A DNA stretch of 64,000 nt from Pempheris klunzingeri (Eukaryota; Chordata; Actinopteri; Acropomatiformes; Pempheridae). Under the pieces are notes generated by a model. It had not been told where the DNA came from. It searched no databases and saw only the letters and a list, made by a program, of their open reading frames with translations. Positions 38,690 through 53,400 of the stretch are shown one piece after another (the first letter of the stretch is position 1; every line of letters starts with the position of its first letter). The stretch spans positions 7,255,885 to 7,319,884 of the forward strand of contig NC_092029.1 in the NCBI RefSeq assembly GCF_042242105.1, read 5' to 3'. A program made the translations under genes and the position numbers.

Positions 38690-38985
38690 TTTTTAAACAT
38701 CAAATATCAGGCACAAACTCCCTGAAAACTGCAGATCTCTCAGCTCTTTTAAATCAAGGCAGAAGACCTCTCTACTTACAGCTGCCTTTCATTAAATGAG
38801 AAAAATATTTCTTTCTTGCATCACACTGTACATTTCATTCATGTAATTTTATACCTTTCTTATTCTGTTTCAGTTTGTGTCCCTTTTCAATGTGTTTCTT
38901 TCTCACTTTGCTTTTAATGTTTCATGTAAAGCACTTTGAATTGCCCTGTTGAAATGTTCTATAGAAATAAACTTGCTTTGCCCTT
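38690..38985 (+). mobile_element. L2-like LINE 3' end fragment
   Basis: The sequence resembles the tail of fish L2-type LINEs: a remnant of the reverse-transcriptase C-terminus region (TTTAAATCAAGGCAGAAGAC), then the terminal block GTAAAGCACTTTGAATTGCC…ATAGAAATAAACTTGC. It is truncated and degenerate, with no open frame. Confidence 0.6.
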
Positions 38986-38989
38986 TTTG

Positions 38990-40062
38990 CTTGATCCCTG
39001 ACATATAACTGACATATAACAAGAGCCGTATGCCTTCTGTCAGTTTTCAGCCTTTTGCTGCCTTTCTCACAGTCTACAAGTCAATGTCATGTTTGTTGCA
39101 TCATGTTGTCTTTTCTGTTTCTGCTGCTCTGCTGTTCGAGTCTTTGACTAAATCCACCAACGGTTTAAGCATCCAACATGAAGAGGCCTGTATTTATATA
39201 TCTCATAGTTGACCTTCTCTGCTTCTATTCATCAGCAACTTTGAGAGGCAGTGAGGCGATGATGATGATTTGCCACCATTATACACAGCTATAGAACAGG
39301 GTCACGCAGAGGTTTTGCCTTTGCTGGTTACGAGGCAGAGCAGTGATTCTGGGTGAGAAGCTCACGAGAAAGAGGCAAAGGCTTATTTATCTCTTTAGAA
39401 AAAAAATCTTATCCTATCTCAATGTTCTCAACTTTCCAATGATGGAAAGGAACAGGTATAATTTCCAACTCTGCACTTAATATTAAAAAATGAAACGGAA
39501 TAAAAGATAAAGAGACTTCTGATATTCGTCATATACTCGTGTTTATGATGATGTCTTCCAGACCTCTAATATTCATCTGTGTATAGTACAACCATGAGTC
39601 ATGCTATCATTTGGCCTGTGGGTCCGTTTAAAATCTCTCTCACTCTCTCTCTCTCTTTCTCTTTCATTCGTATGCCACTGCCATTTCGCATTTTGGAGTG
39701 ATGAGCGTGTCTCTCCATGTTCACGAGTGTCTGAATGAAACTTGCATCACAGGAAGTTTCAGGAGCAAAGAAGAAGGCAAATGAGGATCATGTCTGGTGT
39801 GTCATGTTGTGATGAAGTGTTTCTTACGAATGCAAAGCCGAGGAGCTTAAATGAGCTCACAGATCAAGCGAGGCAATGATTCAATTTGATGCAGCTCCTG
39901 AGAGCTCTTCACATCTACAGGTTAGACAAACAAGTGATACATATTACCGAAGATGTGCCTCTCAGCACAGAGATTGCAAACAATATAATCCTCAAGTAAT
40001 GTTGGCAGAACTACGTCCTTAGTTACACTCAAGTCAAGCACCTGCACTGTCAATCAAGTTAG

Positions 40063-40158
<96 letters not shown>

Positions 40159-43100
40159 GGTCACAGCACTTAAGTCTGGCTGCAGTTACCCCTTTTTACC
40201 TCATGGGGGCAGTATGCACACATTGTTGATATGATATGGATGAAGCAGACATATACACACATACAGAAGATTTATATTTTCAATATATGAGGTTTACAAT
40301 AAGGCTCGACAGGAGGGAAAATGGCCATGAGTCACCCTGTTGAGAGCGCAACAATAATAAATACCATAAAGAGTGTAAATAAATAACAGGTGCATAGTGA
40401 GGGGGAAAAAAATAAGCTGCTATGCAACAGAGCCAACAATTCACTGTCTATGTAGATGGTGTTAATCTAGTGTTTATGGTTTGAATGCCTGGTGTGCATC
40501 TGTTTTTTATGTATGTGCAAAAAGAAAAAAAAACTGGGAGTCATTGTCCGTGTGTAACCATTAATTTGCTGGAAATTCTGTTGGACTTGTTTTTTTTTTT
40601 TTTCTCATTTACCATCATGTCACTCTTTTTTTTTAAATCTATTATTAATAATGTTTGTCAGATCTATTCATATGCAGTCCTCGACTTTATTTATGAAACT
40701 TGAATTTATTTGCAACAAACCCAGGGGGTAAATTTGATTAATTTTACAAATTAAAAGTACAAGTTTAAAGCAACAGGGAGTAAGAGGAAAGTCAGTGAGG
40801 TCAGATGGTTGGCCGTTTGTATTATCAACAATGTAATGACTTATAAAAGTGTTTTCTGGGAGCAAACCAGAGAATCCTAGATTTACTTCAAGGGCCGATC
40901 AGGAGTGGACTGGCCTTGAAGATATCATCCACCCATACACAAGCCGAGCAGCCGGGGTGCAGCTCCTTTCCTGAAGCGTTTTCCACATTTCCGCTCCCCT
41001 CTTTCCACTGACAGTGGAATTAAAGGCTTTCATAATGGAAATCATCTCTCAGTGGCCTTGGTCCACTGTGGATAATGTGTTTTCTGCTCAGAGCCTAATA
41101 AGCTCCCCCTAAGCCATATGGCAAGCGAGGTTCACTTGCCTGTGCCCTGGGCTGTGAGAACACATCTTCATATAGAATAAAATTCATGTGCTGCTGCAGC
41201 TCAAACCAACAGCTCACACTTCATGTGATGTTGGAAGAGCAGCTCCAAGGTGGAAGGTGGGATAGGTCAGCGGCTGAAAACTCCACCAACATCTGGCAGT
41301 GAGAAAGTTGTTACTGTTATCCTGTTCCATAAAAACTTCCACATATAACTATCTCTCTTGGGAGGACAGTAAAGGTTGGAGTAAAGCGTGGTACAGAAGG
41401 CGTGCTGGTCAGTAGGGAGTGTGGATTTTTTTATCGCAATCATTCTCCCAGTATCATCATGCAGCGAAGAGCTCTCTGTCCAACAAGCTGCACCAGGCTT
41501 TGGAAGATTTCCAATCCAGAGCTTAGCCTGCAGATCTGTAGTCTCAGTACTAGCCCACGCCTGCCCTTGTCAGATCTAATCTCTTGGCTGCATGCCGTGA
41601 AATGGGGCTTATTAAGAGTTTAACTGAGATCAGCTCAACCCCAATGTGAGGCGTGCAAAGGAAAAGGGAAATCGCTCACCTGAAAAATCACAAAATCACA
41701 AGAACTGGGTGGCATAAGGGCTTGATATCAGTCACCAGAGGCTTTGCTGTACACCACTTTGTGTTATCTCCCTTCTGTCTCCGGGATGCATCATCTGTTA
41801 ACAGCTAATTAGAAACCAAAGAGAAAAGATAGATATGTCGTTTGCATTGGAACTGGTCCCAGTATGATATCTCACAGGGCTTGAAGGGACAGACTTCTGA
41901 GCCACATGCTCCCAAAACTATTGTCTCCTTGCATTACTCTCACACCGTCTCTTTGCGTTTTCACAGTGAGATTCATGACTGTGTCCTCAGTGCAAAGGTT
42001 AAATTGAAAACAATCCATTATAACTTCATCAATAGTTCTGTGTAGGATGTCCACAGCTCATCATTTAATGGCTTTTATACCTTAGAAATACAGGTTGTGA
42101 GTGTGGAACAGTGGAAGGTTGTCCCTGACATTTATTCTTCTTCTATAACTTCATCAAGTCTGTTTCCAGACTTTCTCTACTTTTCCTGCTTTGACAAGTC
42201 AAAATGTCTGCCGTGAAATGGATCCACATCCTGCTCTCACCCCTCTATCTAGGGATCTCCCCCAGCCATACATCAAGGACCCATCTCACCCAGACACACA
42301 CATGGTTCAGTCTGCCTGCCCCTACCCAAAGGATCCATCACCAAATGGAGCTTTGATTCGTGTTTACCAACCTTGGGATGAGGCGCAAAACTGTGTCCCC
42401 CCAGTGTTACATCCTGTTAACTTGTGAAATTCTCAACGGGACATCTCAGCATGGAGATGGTCGATGCAGTGTGATAGTGGAAGGAATGCTGATTGCAGAC
42501 AGGTTTCGAGTCAGAGCGGCATATAAAGGCATATGTCAAGACTGCATGATCTGGATTACGAGTTTATTTTCTCATCGTAATTAATGTGAATGTGATATAT
42601 GCACAGCATGATGAAAAGCCAGTACTTCTGTTTTCAGAAAACAGAGAATGAGGAACAATCGGGGACATTTATTGCTTTGAATCATAACACTGATTTCAAT
42701 ATTTTTGATTTGTTCATCATTTGAAAATACTCCGATTTTCAGAGCTTTGTTTTTTAATCTGCAGAGTAGTCTGAATATAATTCATGGGCATACAGACTGA
42801 CTTAAACATTATGGCAATACCCAGTTTCATCTAGCTGTTTGTGTACAAAAGTGATTCACTGCCTGTATCAGCCTCCACTAAATCCATGCCAGGATTCCCA
42901 TGGTGGTCTAGCACCAACCTCCTGTTGCAAACATAAAACATTCAAACCTTCAGATAACATTTGAGAAAAATATTGTTTCTCTATTATAAAAAAGGACAGC
43001 ATACCTTACCTTATCCAGATGTCAAGTAAAACACAGAGCAATTTTGCTCTATTTACACTAAGCAGAATGTGTTTTCAAACTTGGGATGTAGTAACTTTTT

Positions 43101-46100
43101 CCCCATTTGTTCAAAGATTGGATTGCATTTTATGGCAATCCCTTTCTTTTACAAGAGCACAAACACACATGAGCATACGTGCCGTGCGTGAGGTTTTTTT
43201 GTGTAATTGAAAATGGGTTTGTACTCAGTAGATAGAATTCCATCTTCCTCCTTTCAGTTCTATCACCAGGATGAAGCAGGTTTCACTGTGGCTGTCATGT
43301 AAAATACATCATGTCCGCAGAGAGAAGAAGGCTTATTGATAACAAAACATGTTTCTTATACTTAGTATTTATGAAGCACCTCCTGGAGGTTATTTCTAAG
43401 GCAGAATCTCTCCTCTTAGGGGTGAGGCATAACACGAAAGATGGGCGAACATGTGACAGATTCTGGCATGGAAGTCATGAACCCATTATGTTGTTTGCAA
43501 ATAAAATTGTACTCCTTGGGCATCTCAGGCCCCAGAATGTCACTTTTTCTTGTTTTTTTCCTTGAGTGTACATGCCTGAACTTGAATGCACTTTGGAGAA
43601 AGATGAGACAGACTCGGGGAGAGAGGGTATTTGAGGGATAAAGTGCTGTGTGTTAAATCCTGTGCACGCTCAAGATACGCACCTGGTGCAAAACCATGGG
43701 ACATTAAAGCACAACAGCCATGAAAGGGGTGACCAGTCATTTTTTTATGCGCAGCTTTCCTGCCCTCTCTTTTCCAGCCAGCTGAGCCACTCAGGCTCAG
43801 AGTTTGATCAGTATGTGAAGCCTGACAGGGACATGGCACCATACAATGAACATGAAAGGCTCAGCAAACACACAGCAAACACGTACATACTCACGCAAAC
43901 ATACGCACTCATCCACACACAGTTCTTCTTTTATGTGTCTGCCTGTCGCATTCATTTCCCTGTTTTGGTCATAAAAGCCGCAAAAACATAAAACCAACAA
44001 TTCACACTCTGTTGCCCCCCAGTGCTCTGCACTTCTCATTCACTCTCAAAATCCCATTCATCTTAATAATAGAGAGGAGGAAAGTGCCAGTGCCAGATTG
44101 TCTGTGGCACCTCTAACACCTTGCATTTTTGCAGGTGTCAACCAATCTTTTTATTTGACAAAATTCATGAAGGTGCCACTTTTAAACAGGATTATGAAGA
44201 AAGGTCGTGTTTGAATAATGAATCTGTGAGGGGAGTTAACTGAATGAGCTGGTGTCTGTCTGAGTTTTTACACATTTTCCTCAGGTGGGCGAAGCAGTGA
44301 CCACAGGTTCCATGCAGGCTAAACTTCCCATCCAAGGGAATAGATTACTCAAACTGGGAACACATTTATAAACTATATAAATTAAGCCCTCCCATGGCCT
44401 TACAGACATGCTGTAAAAGCAAGAGAAAAACAGAGACAGAGAGAGATGGCGATGATGATGACTGTGATATCATGGCATTGTTCACTGGTATTAGCAGAAG
44501 GTCAGAGTCTGTCCTGATGAAAAAAGCCATTATCTGGAAGGGTGAGGTGGTCCACTGGGGCTCAGGGCTCATCACTGTAAAGGACAGACAGGGAGGCTGC
44601 AGGCGACAGATACAGTAGGCTGGTAGAGATGTCCTAAGATGGCAATAATAACCCATACAAGTGGAGACAGGTGTCATTAGGAATGTGCAGGAGTACCTGG
44701 CATCCCCTTTTTCTGGCACAGACAGAGACAATGCAATTTAGTGTTGTGTTATAGGTTGTTCCATTAAACCTCTGATAAAAGCTGCAGTGATATGAAAAAT
44801 CAGATTCCTCTGAATTTACAGGCAGGACTGTACACAAAAAATGCAGTAACTGTCAGTGTTGTGTAATTCCCTCAGGAAAACTCTCCCTCTGGTGGTCAAT
44901 ATAATCACAATATTTGTTTTAACAAATTAAGCTTGTTTTCCACAGTAAATTACAACATCTTAACAGGAGGATGCTCTCTCTTTCTATCAGCAGTAGATAC
45001 CGCTTCCATGCTTCAGTTATTTATTATTAACTAGCAGGCATATTAAAACACCAGCATTCATTTTGATTTGTGTTTTTGGTCACCTGCTGAATTGAAGTTA
45101 ATTATCCATTCTCCTTTTAGCTCCGGTTTGGTCTGTGCCAACTCCAGAGTAATGTGTGGCTCTTTAGCAGTTAAATGCTCCACTGTGTTCACCAGCTTGT
45201 CGCTAATCATGTCTCTCTGCCTTTTTTATTTTTTTTACTTTTTGAATGCAGCGTACATCAGCTATATAAAAGTGCTAACAGCTGCCTGCTGTGTATGGAA
45301 ATGAGGTTGAGAACAGCCAGAGTGAACCAAAACGTTAAAGCTGCGGGCTGTAAATACCAAAATGATAAACTGAAAGACAGTAAAGAGGTGAGTGAGTGAG
45401 TAAAACCTCAGAATTGCGTGACAGTTTTGTTTTCATTGTAAATACAAAAATTCACTCAGCTCTAGAGGCTCCATCTGAAATGGATGTTTTGATTTAAGAC
45501 AAAGACCCTGATGTAAGCAGTGTATGTTTAATTTAAAAAAATACTTTAGATAGACCACTAATAATTAATAAATAATTAATTAAATAAATAAATACATTAG
45601 ATTTAGATTATGTTTGTGAATGAATTATGTTTGAACTTACTTCAACTCTAAATTACAACTACATTACAAATCTACATTACATTACAAAACCATGTTCAAC
45701 TCATTTTTGGCACAGCAGTTACTCATCGAAGATCTAAATCTGAAAGATGGATCCTTCACACAACCTTCATTCTCTACTCCCGATTCAACACTGAACACCT
45801 CATCCATGAGTCACACAGATCCCACCATGCAGCTAACTCAACCATCTATCTTTAACAGTTTGTTGGAGTTTAATAAACAGCATACACTTGAAGAGAATGA
45901 GCATGAAAATGGTTTAATCAGCAATCTGCAGGATCAAGTGGTGGCCTCCGGTGGACAGGAGCATCTGCTGAAGAGCGAGTGATTCTCTACATATAAATCA
46001 ATCAATATACGGGCAAAGAGAAGGGGAAAATGTATACGTGATGATGCATTCAGGCCACCATATCATCATTTAAACACTGATAGGAGTTACACTGTATATT

Positions 46101-49100
46101 ATGTGTGTTAAATGTCTCAAGCTGTTTAATCAAGCTGAGGCTGGCACCCATGCTAATGGAAATAGCAGCTTACAAAATGCTGTACATACACAGTTTCCAT
46201 GAGGTAGCAGGTGAAATCATTAGTTATTTGTCTTAAACTGCTTGTCTTTGCATGATCCTTTACAGAGGTACTGGTGTAATAAAGTGGAATGATGCAACTT
46301 CATGTGCAACCCCCCCCCCGTAGGAATATAAAGTCAAGGCAGGATGAAGTTCTGCTTTTAAGGCTTGACCCTGCTCCCTGGTGATACTGCATTCAGCCAA
46401 GACAAGACTACAGCTCATCCTAATTATTTCTAACTGATGGGCCAATCCATCAAGAGAGACAGTCTAAAAGAGAGAAGAGAGGAGGGGGAGGGAAGGACGG
46501 TGAAAACTCATGCTGAGGCTCAGCCACTTTTCCTGTGTAGGATCTCTCCTCTCCGTGCTTTTCCCTGATGTCCTTTTTTTCTTCATCTTTTCCCCTTTCA
46601 CATCTCTCATTGCTTTTCCTTACTGATTTTTTCTGGAGTCATCTCATGCTTTCCAAACAGAAATGTGCACACTGTACCATATATTCGGTGAGGTTCAGGG
46701 TTACGTCGATAACACAAATACATGGGATTGTCATCATCACAGTTTATAATGTGCAAGCAAGCAATCTTCTGTCCGAAAGAGTTGATGTGATTTCAGAGAA
46801 GCTATTTAGCTTTATTCCTCATATGAGGATTCCATGACAAATGTCCACAGTCCAGGCACATCGGGTCATTAAATTCAGATTTATAAGATTGATATCAATA
46901 CTTATCAAAACACTAACGCCCCCTTATGCCATCAAAGGCCCCAGGCGCCTATTCTTCCCTCATGAAGAGAGAGACGGATAGACCCAGAGAATGGACATGA
47001 GCGGGAGAAAGAGAAAGGGATAGATAGAGAGAAAAAATGTCCTCAGCCACAGCAGCTGAGTGCGATTCAGCATCGCGGCATTAGCTGACGTCTACTGATA
47101 ACAATGGTATGGGATTAATCAGTATTCTGTGCATACCTTAGGGCTGCACTAGTCCTTTATCACAGCAGCAACTGCGGTCTTCCTCTAAAGGTAAGGTTAA
47201 AATGGAGATTACGCTTTGTTCCTGCTCACCTCCTCTAATGAACCTTATCTCCCCTCACTACCCATCTCTTCATTCTGTCTCGCTCACACAGAATAACACA
47301 CCTTCTGCCCCCTTTCCCCCTCTCTGGAGGAAAACAAAGAAAAGCTCTCTGTTTTCTGTGTCTCTTTTTAAGTGCAATGGGCCAATCACCCTGTTGTCTC
47401 CTTCACTTCCGCTTTGAGTCACTCACATTGAAGGATTTACACTTCTCCACTGCTTAGAGGCAGTCCCATCCAGTGTCTAAACAATTTGTCAAAATCTCTA
47501 ACCATGGACCCATTTTCTCATAATGCTTTAGAATTACTGGTTTTATTCAAAAAGCAGAAACAAAATTCACTTCTACAAACCAGTAAACACTAAAGTCTGC
47601 ACCTGAGAAGAAAATCAATTTAGTCTGACTAATTAAAACATGTTATTGTGAGTCCGATGCTATCTGGCTCACATGCAAAGTAACAAACCATTTCACATAT
47701 TACTGCAATTTAGTGCAGTTAGATATTATAGAAAATTACACAGCAGACACCTGAAGGTAAAGAGATAATTTTCCCACATTTGAAAACATGTGCCAATTTC
47801 CGCTCAAACATTTTGAAGAATCAGGAGTTGGTGGCATCATTTCTTAAGTTCAAACTCAAACTGTTTAAAATATACAAGTTTATCAGAGAAGAGGTTTACA
47901 TATCAAATTAAAACATGATACGCCGCACAAACCTACGCTAACAGCTAGTTAGTAGGCTTCCTGCCTGGTAGAAAACCAATGTCATATTGCCAACATTATA
48001 CCTTATATACTATATTATAACATTCTACCAAAAAATATTTGAAATACGGTCGACATATCTGACCTGAAAATGCAATGACGTAATGTGGGAGGATTTTAAA
48101 TAAGATTTCACAAAAGTAACACTGTGAACCTTAAATTAAAATGCACAAATGAAACAGATTCATATCTACATTTATAAAGGGTTGGAAATTAAGACACTTT
48201 TGAAAGTTATGCTATAGTTCATGACGCTACAGTGGCTTCCTGTTTATTTAGTTGATTTCTCTTGATTGGACGCCACAGCAGATGTTTAGTAGTAACCGGT
48301 TAACACATTACTGAGGTTTGTATTAGTTAAAACATTTATTAAGTTTGATGCTGCACCCAAGATAGTAAGCCACTGGAGTAGGTAGGACCTTTTGGATGCA
48401 CTTTAAAATTTAGAGATGGATTCTTAAACATGCTAATGGTGATCGTATATGTAATTGCTGCGTCAAGCACAGCTTCAAAAGCCCATTCAACCAATTTCTT
48501 CAAGACCATCTTAGTCACACTAAGCTAATTTAAAATGGTACATCACCTTAGTTAATTTGTTCCCTCTTGGTTTCCCTTACGGAGCTAAATCACATGCTGG
48601 TGAAACAACAGCAACCTTTACACCTGAGCAGGAAGCAGAAATAAACAACATGGTGATGGCGCATCGTACCATTCAGCTTGAAGAGCGTCGGAGTGCTGTT
48701 TGTACATGAAGGTGGCACCTTTTAGCACATCGACTCTGTCATCCTCTCAACCATCAACAGCCTGGAGAGGAGTTGCAATGAATTATGCTGAAGCTTTTAA
48801 GGGTTGCTTTTGAGAGGAAAAGTGTCAAAGTGAAGAAGCTGACGCACCAGCATATGCAAAGATAAAATCACATCGCTGTATATTTATGTGTTGTCCTTCA
48901 GTCATGTAAATGCCCACTTTCAGAATACAGTTCAATTTTATGTGTTCTTATTGTAATTATGTGATCACAGTTTTCAAAATTACTTTGTGTTTGTATCTCT
49001 GCAGAGCAATGCATCTGGAGGAAACATATATTTGGCATGCACAGTTGTCATCTTGAGGTAAAGATGAGGCTGGATCCAACCTGGCAAAGTCAATAGAAAC

Positions 49101-49780
49101 AGTCAGTGATGTAAGATGGGTAATTTGACAAAACGTCCTCAAATTTTAGAGAACGTAATTTCTCAAATTTCTATCATTACTAACATACAATACAGAACCA
49201 CTTTATCATGTTTTTGAAAGCTTTGCACAACCTTCCTATTTCTCAAAATGAGGGTGCTGGTTGAGGGCGACATAATGAATCATGTGGCAGTTTGAGACAA
49301 TTTTAGCTTTCACCTGTCTGCTGTTAAAAAGCAACGGTTTCCCTTGGAAGAGTTCCATCCCAAAGTATTCATTGTTTCTCCATTCAACTGAAGAATTCTC
49401 CTCATCACTCTCTGAACCACATTCAAGCATCTCAAGCGACAAAAGCAGTTGTGATGTGAATAAAATGTTGCGGCTAAAAAGAGAGGAGGAACATTAGAAC
49501 ATATTATAGCATATAACATACTTGACCTGTGGGCAAATTGTATCTTTTAACTAAAGTAGAGGACTAAATGTTAAGTGAGGACATTTTTCAGGAGAAAACA
49601 TGTTGTGATAATTACACATTTTTGAGAACGAAAATGAAAACGATGTGCTGAAAATTGCTGAAAGGCTTTGTAGAGCTGAGGGAAACTGCAGAGTTCTCGG
49701 TGGGTTTGTCTCTATGAGCAACTCCTTTTTCACTACACACGTTCATTTGACCCACTGATACAAAAACATTTAATTAGAGC
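38990..49780. other. Gene-poor region, no convincing gene
   Basis: Apart from the tetranucleotide array I see no exon chain, RNA gene or intact transposon on either strand. A 96-codon open frame at 45692-45982 is protein-like in composition but isolated. Several AT-rich, TAATTA-containing stretches could be conserved non-coding elements. Confidence 0.5.
40063..40158. repeat. (CTAT)24 tetranucleotide array
   Basis: About 24 uninterrupted CTAT/GATA units (96 bp). The perfect repetition predicts high length polymorphism. Confidence 0.97.
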
Positions 49781-49814
49781 AGCTTTAAGCAGTCAACAAC
49801 AACAGCACAGTTAT

Positions 49815-50122
49815 GAGCTTTGCTTTGCTCATAACTTTGACATCATATTACCAGAGCTAGCATTAGCAAGATAACAACAATGGTGGACAGCAAGGTGCAG
49901 TTACGTTCTCAGCCTGCTGACGGGCTGAAGGAGGTCACCTCGACAGATCCCTGCACACATGTGGCCAAATCTAAACTGAATGTTTTCGCACACATATTCT
50001 GAACGACGGAGCAGGAGAAAAAGAGAGAAGATGGTCTTCTCTCATAGTTTGAGGGTTTATAGACTCACTGGACACACACATTTATGTTGAAAATACAGTA
50101 AATAGTGCATTCTGCATATATT
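49815..50122. mobile_element. Degenerate second copy of the 3.1-kb MITE
   Basis: Shared blocks in the same order include GCTTTGCTTT, TGGACAGCAAG/TGAACAGCAAG, CCTGCTGACGGG, GGAGGTCAC, CCAAATCTA, GACGGAGCA, GATGGTCTT, TCTCATAG and TTGAAAA. The terminal AAAGGTCCC repeats are eroded, so the boundaries are approximate. It proves that the family is dispersed. Confidence 0.7.
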
Positions 50123-50346
50123 TAAGCAACTCTTTCAAACTCATAAGAACTTATTGGCAGCTTAAGCAACTAAATATCCTGTTTGGAAATCTGTTGTGTA
50201 GGATGGTGAATGTTTTTCCTCAAGCTCCTTCTGTTCTGTTGCAGTCAGTTTCTTCTGCCAGACGTTAGTTTGCCATCATAAATGACCTGTGTAATCTGAC
50301 ATTTGCTATTTCAGTTTCTAACCTCTGCTTTTCGCCTGTCTTTGCA

Positions 50347-50430
50347 GGGTCAAGTCAAGTCAATTTTATATTTGTACTGCCCAAAATCACAAATCACTAT
50401 TTGCCTCAGAGGGTTTTACAATAAGGTATC
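50347..50430. repeat. Dispersed fish repeat fragment
   Basis: AAGTCAATTTTATATTTGTA followed by CCCAAAATCACAAATCACTA and TTGCCTCAGAGGG…TTTACAAT is a motif string I know to be common in teleost genomes, probably a retroposon end. Family not assigned. Confidence 0.45.
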
Positions 50431-53180
50431 AATGTAGTTTCCCCCTTTGAATGGCTGCAATGCTGATCTCAGTGTGACATTTACATAAAACACTGTAAAA
50501 GAAAAAGTAGTTGCTTTGGCTTCAAGGGACGTATCTTTTGAAAATGCACTATTGTTCACAGAATCTCTGCAAAAATGCTCAAGTCATTTCTCTGCATGAA
50601 TGCCCTTTCTAAACCAACAGGCTTTAGATGAATTCTAAATCACTCAATGTGCTTCACTCTCCACTTTCTCTCTGAGACCACTCAGATCCAGAGCTGGGAT
50701 GATAAATCTGTATGCACATCTGCCAAACCATCCCTGTCTCCTCTCCTCTTCTCTCCCCCTTCCCTGTTCTAACTCCCCCCTCTCCCACCATCCCTCAGTC
50801 CCAGACTCATTTGATTTGGGGTGTAATTGTGGGTGCAGATCTGTGGCAGGGTGTGGAGAGGAGCGATTGTTGTGCTCCACTGAGTGCTGAGCATGAGATA
50901 GAAGAGAACAGTGCCCAGGAGACTCCATGCTGCTATTGCTGGTTACCTAGACTCATACGTAGCTCCAAGCGCACTACAGTGCCAACGGGAAGCCGACTTT
51001 GGCTTCGCCAGTTTAAGTCTCTTTGTCTTTGCTTGACTCACTCTTGTTCACTCTTTTCCACACTTCACTGTCTCCCCTCTCTCTCTCTATCTCTATAGAT
51101 CCTACATGTAAACCTAAAATACAATATTTCTCTCCCTGTCTTTCTCTTACACACTCTTTCCACAGGCATGCATTTTCAATTCGATGTGGACTTAGTTCCT
51201 GCAGATTTATCCTTGCTCGGGCTCGAGTTACCAATTACCACGCCAGGTGCCTTCACATTTTCGATTTCACATTCACTTGGCTAGAAAAGTAAACCCAAAT
51301 ATGTGTGAATGCATATTGCAGAAGAACAGCGGGATGATTCTTTTTCCAAGTATTTTGCCGTATGGAGCTTTAGTTTGCTGCCCATAAGGGAAGCAGTCAA
51401 CCTTTGAACACAGGAAGTAGTTTGTGGGTTTACTTGGAGAAGCTGACATGTTTTTTGAGCGATCGACTATGCAGCTTCTTCCTGCTACACAAGCTGCAAG
51501 GTTTGGTATCAATGCTCATTCTGTGACGGTGTGTGTGATGATATGTTCTTTTAGTACAGTGGCTGGCCTCAAAACTGTAACAATCTCTGCAGCGCAAACT
51601 AGTAATCAAGTCCCTAAAGCTGCATAATTACACCAACAGCCGACTGTTTAAACCCATCAGCCTCCTGTGGTTCAATGCCAATGCATTAAACAGAGGTATA
51701 GCCTGTAATTATAGTCAAGACACATAGAGTATAAAGTGAAGCGCCTATGGACAGAGGAAAATATTAAGCTAGCTCCCCTGTGAGTAAAGACCATAGCAAT
51801 TACGTGCCTACATGCTACAGTACATAACAATCAGATACACTGGGTTATAGAACTTAATTGCATGACATTGACAGGCAAAGCTTTCCCCAAATTGGCTCCC
51901 ATAAGAAATTAGCTGGTGCTGTGTGTGATGAATATTCTGAGTGTGTCTATTTTGGTAAGGTGAATATACAGACTCAGCTCCCTGCTCTCTGTCGCGGCCT
52001 TGAGATCCACGCAGGAGAGATTCAGGAGGGAAAACACTGGGAGTCTGGGAGCAGTTTCTCTGCAGGACACTCCAGGCCTTCACAGGAAATGATTTATTCA
52101 GGAAGTAAGCGTAGCAACGGGCCATGGGGCCTCCCCTGCCATCATTTAGGTGCATGCGCCTGCTTCATTTATCCTCCCCATTTTATTGATTAATTCATGG
52201 CCCTGATTAAATTTTCACAAGTTGCCAATTGTCCTTCACAACGTCTGACTCCCCTGTCGATCTGGAGCCAGTGGGGATGACTGCCCTCCTGGTAATGGGA
52301 GAAAAAAGATGCCGCTGCTCTGGAACGTTTGCTCCCTCATCACAGACGGAGCTAGTCTAAGAGATCATTTCTCTGAATATTTTACAAATTGCAGCCCATT
52401 ATAATCTTTCTTTTTTTGGATACCAAGTGTGAGATCACTTAAATATTGATGATATGGTAATTCATCAATAATTGCGGACTGCTGGGATAACAACCCACAT
52501 ATGGGCAAAGGAGAGTATCAATTAAGCAGTCAATCATTTCTTACTCAGAGTGTGCAGTGATTCTGCATTAGGTGAAGGTGTTTCGCAGCAAGTCGGGCGT
52601 TAAACTGAGTGCTCTACGGCAAAATGTCCGATATCCAATCTTCATAGCACTGAGATTTATCTCATTACTCATAATGCCTGGAAGAAGCAGTGTCAGGAAA
52701 AATAATTTAAGGGTAGATGCAAATGGTATGATTTCTTGAAAGTAATTATGAAGCTAGCAGCCATATTTCTTAGTGAACGATACAGCAGAAACTTCTTGGA
52801 AAAGCTGTGATTTAACATGAAAATTAAAGTTGGATGGCAGTGAGCCACCTTAATACTGTTAATGACCATGTTCAGGACAAAAAATGCTGCAGAAATGTTA
52901 CAGGTTTGACTTGTTACTAACAGGGCAGAGAGAGAAAAGATAAGAACTGTAAATTAACAAAGTTTCCCCAAAGTAACAGCTGAATTATCTCACACGCTGT
53001 GTCTCCTGAATTCCTGCTATTTTCCCTTTCATGTTCCACTTTTCTCAAGGCTATGACATATAAAGCAAGAAAGCCCTTCTGACTATGAGAAATTACTTTC
53101 ATTTCTTTGCAATAATAGAGTCAAAACCTACAATTATTCCCACACTTCTCTACCTGATTGCCTGATACGCAGCAGTGCAC

Positions 53181-53181
53181 A

Positions 53182-53221
<40 letters not shown>

Positions 53222-53225
53222 ACAA
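53181..53225. repeat. (CA)n microsatellite
   Basis: About 20 CA units; open frames across it are artefacts. Confidence 0.95.
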
Positions 53226-53373
53226 AAGCAGTTACACTAACATTGCTATTGGAATAGAATATGTATCTCCACAGCGATAGATCACGCTCATTCCCATAAC
53301 AAGATGATAAAACTCTGTGCTGCATTATGCCCACGCATATTTGAATGTGAGTTAGAACAGTGCTTATTTCTCT

Positions 53374-53400
53374 TTGTGTGTGTGTGTGTGTGTGTGTGAG
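53374..53400. repeat. (TG)n microsatellite
   Basis: About 13 TG units, 150 bp from the preceding CA array and of opposite polarity. Confidence 0.9.

Noticed and set aside
42191..44731. Several 60-120 codon frames in the desert (for example 42191-42427 and 43540-43842)
   Set aside because: Isolated, without splice partners, composition like background, no recognisable motif.
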